64,000 nucleotides of DNA from an uncultured Chthonomonadaceae bacterium (lineage in GTDB: Bacteria; Armatimonadota; Fimbriimonadia; Fimbriimonadales; Fimbriimonadaceae), in the NCBI GenBank assembly GCA_946479035.1, contig CAMLDW010000003.1, forward strand, positions 62,001-126,000, written 5' to 3'. The translations under genes were made by a program, and so were the position numbers. The notes beneath the pieces were generated by a model. The model saw nothing but the letters and a program-made list of their open reading frames with translations, searched no databases and was not told the origin of the DNA. This document shows positions 63,930-64,000 of the stretch, piece after piece; positions within the stretch are counted from its first letter, which is position 1; each line of letters starts with the position of its first letter.

Positions 63930-64000
63930 GGGGCCCCCTCTTGCGGGGGGGGCCTGAACCTCTTGCGGCGCGGCACGTTAAACGGGATATGGGACTCCAG

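Overview
The window is a 64 kb piece of a GC-rich bacterial chromosome made almost entirely of ordinary core genes, with very short intergenic gaps and many ATGA/GTGA overlaps. The best guess is a Gram-negative-type (diderm) member of the Armatimonadota, close to Fimbriimonadia. The evidence is: a prepilin whose N-terminus runs into an FPVFAQAK segment typical of that group; LPS genes (lpxK, lpxL, a GT9 transferase); several outer-membrane barrel proteins; a proteasome-type ARC/Mpa ATPase; flagellar chaperones; and a DarA-holB gene order otherwise best known from Firmicutes. This is inference from gene content; no 16S gene is present.

Layout. 1-4.4 kb: end of the ribosomal/RNA polymerase cluster (infA, rpmJ, rpsM, rpsK, rpoA, rplQ, truA, rplM, rpsI; rpsD is missing from its usual place). 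4.5-8.2 kb: an MFS transporter, gap, a membrane protein and fliS with a FliT-like partner. 8.2-14.6 kb: a secreted zinc peptidase, prfB with its programmed frameshift, a DUF1573 protein and a tetraheme cytochrome. 14.8-18.9 kb: a DnaA paralogue with a Cys cluster, a CBS-GGDEF protein and an ARC-type AAA ATPase. 18.9-22.9 kb: two tandem DUF5916-like outer-membrane proteins. 23-26.6 kb: a small exported protein directly ahead of secA (SecM-like arrangement). 27.4-30.7 kb: a thioesterase and ftsE-ftsX-envC. 30.7-35.7 kb: efp, a two-CW-type membrane protein, an RtcA-like protein lacking the catalytic His, and a GH2-like hydrolase. 35.7-36.2 kb: a broken toxin-antitoxin locus beside tRNA-Lys. 36.3-42.3 kb: purM, two FHA proteins, a symporter, a thiamine pyrophosphokinase-like gene and dnaA. 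42.2-48.8 kb: creatininase family, a barrel, hflX, prmC, def, fmt and a PDZ-in-propeller protein. 48.8-52.7 kb: a minus-strand LPS operon. 52.9-58.3 kb: SPFH, HIT, M14 peptidase, NamZ, prepilin and a lipoprotein. 58.4-63.4 kb: darA-holB, then a complete sigma factor / anti-sigma / RseB-like / HtrA envelope-stress operon. The end holds a repeat-rich leader and a 64-aa unknown protein.

The most noteworthy signals are: (1) a recurring TANNNT box exactly 6 nt upstream of start codons that have no Shine-Dalgarno sequence, indicating leaderless transcripts, including one that opens an unannotated 33-codon frame coupled to rpmJ; (2) a small signal-peptide protein ending W...RDGP just ahead of secA, with hairpins over the secA start; (3) a DnaA paralogue with a CxxC-x5-CxH site, 3 nt from a diguanylate-cyclase-type gene; (4) an RNA-cyclase homologue whose nucleophile position carries Arg; (5) a near-identical 24-bp element upstream of both dnaA and the 64-aa gene, plus structured leaders ahead of the prepilin and the DUF5916 genes.
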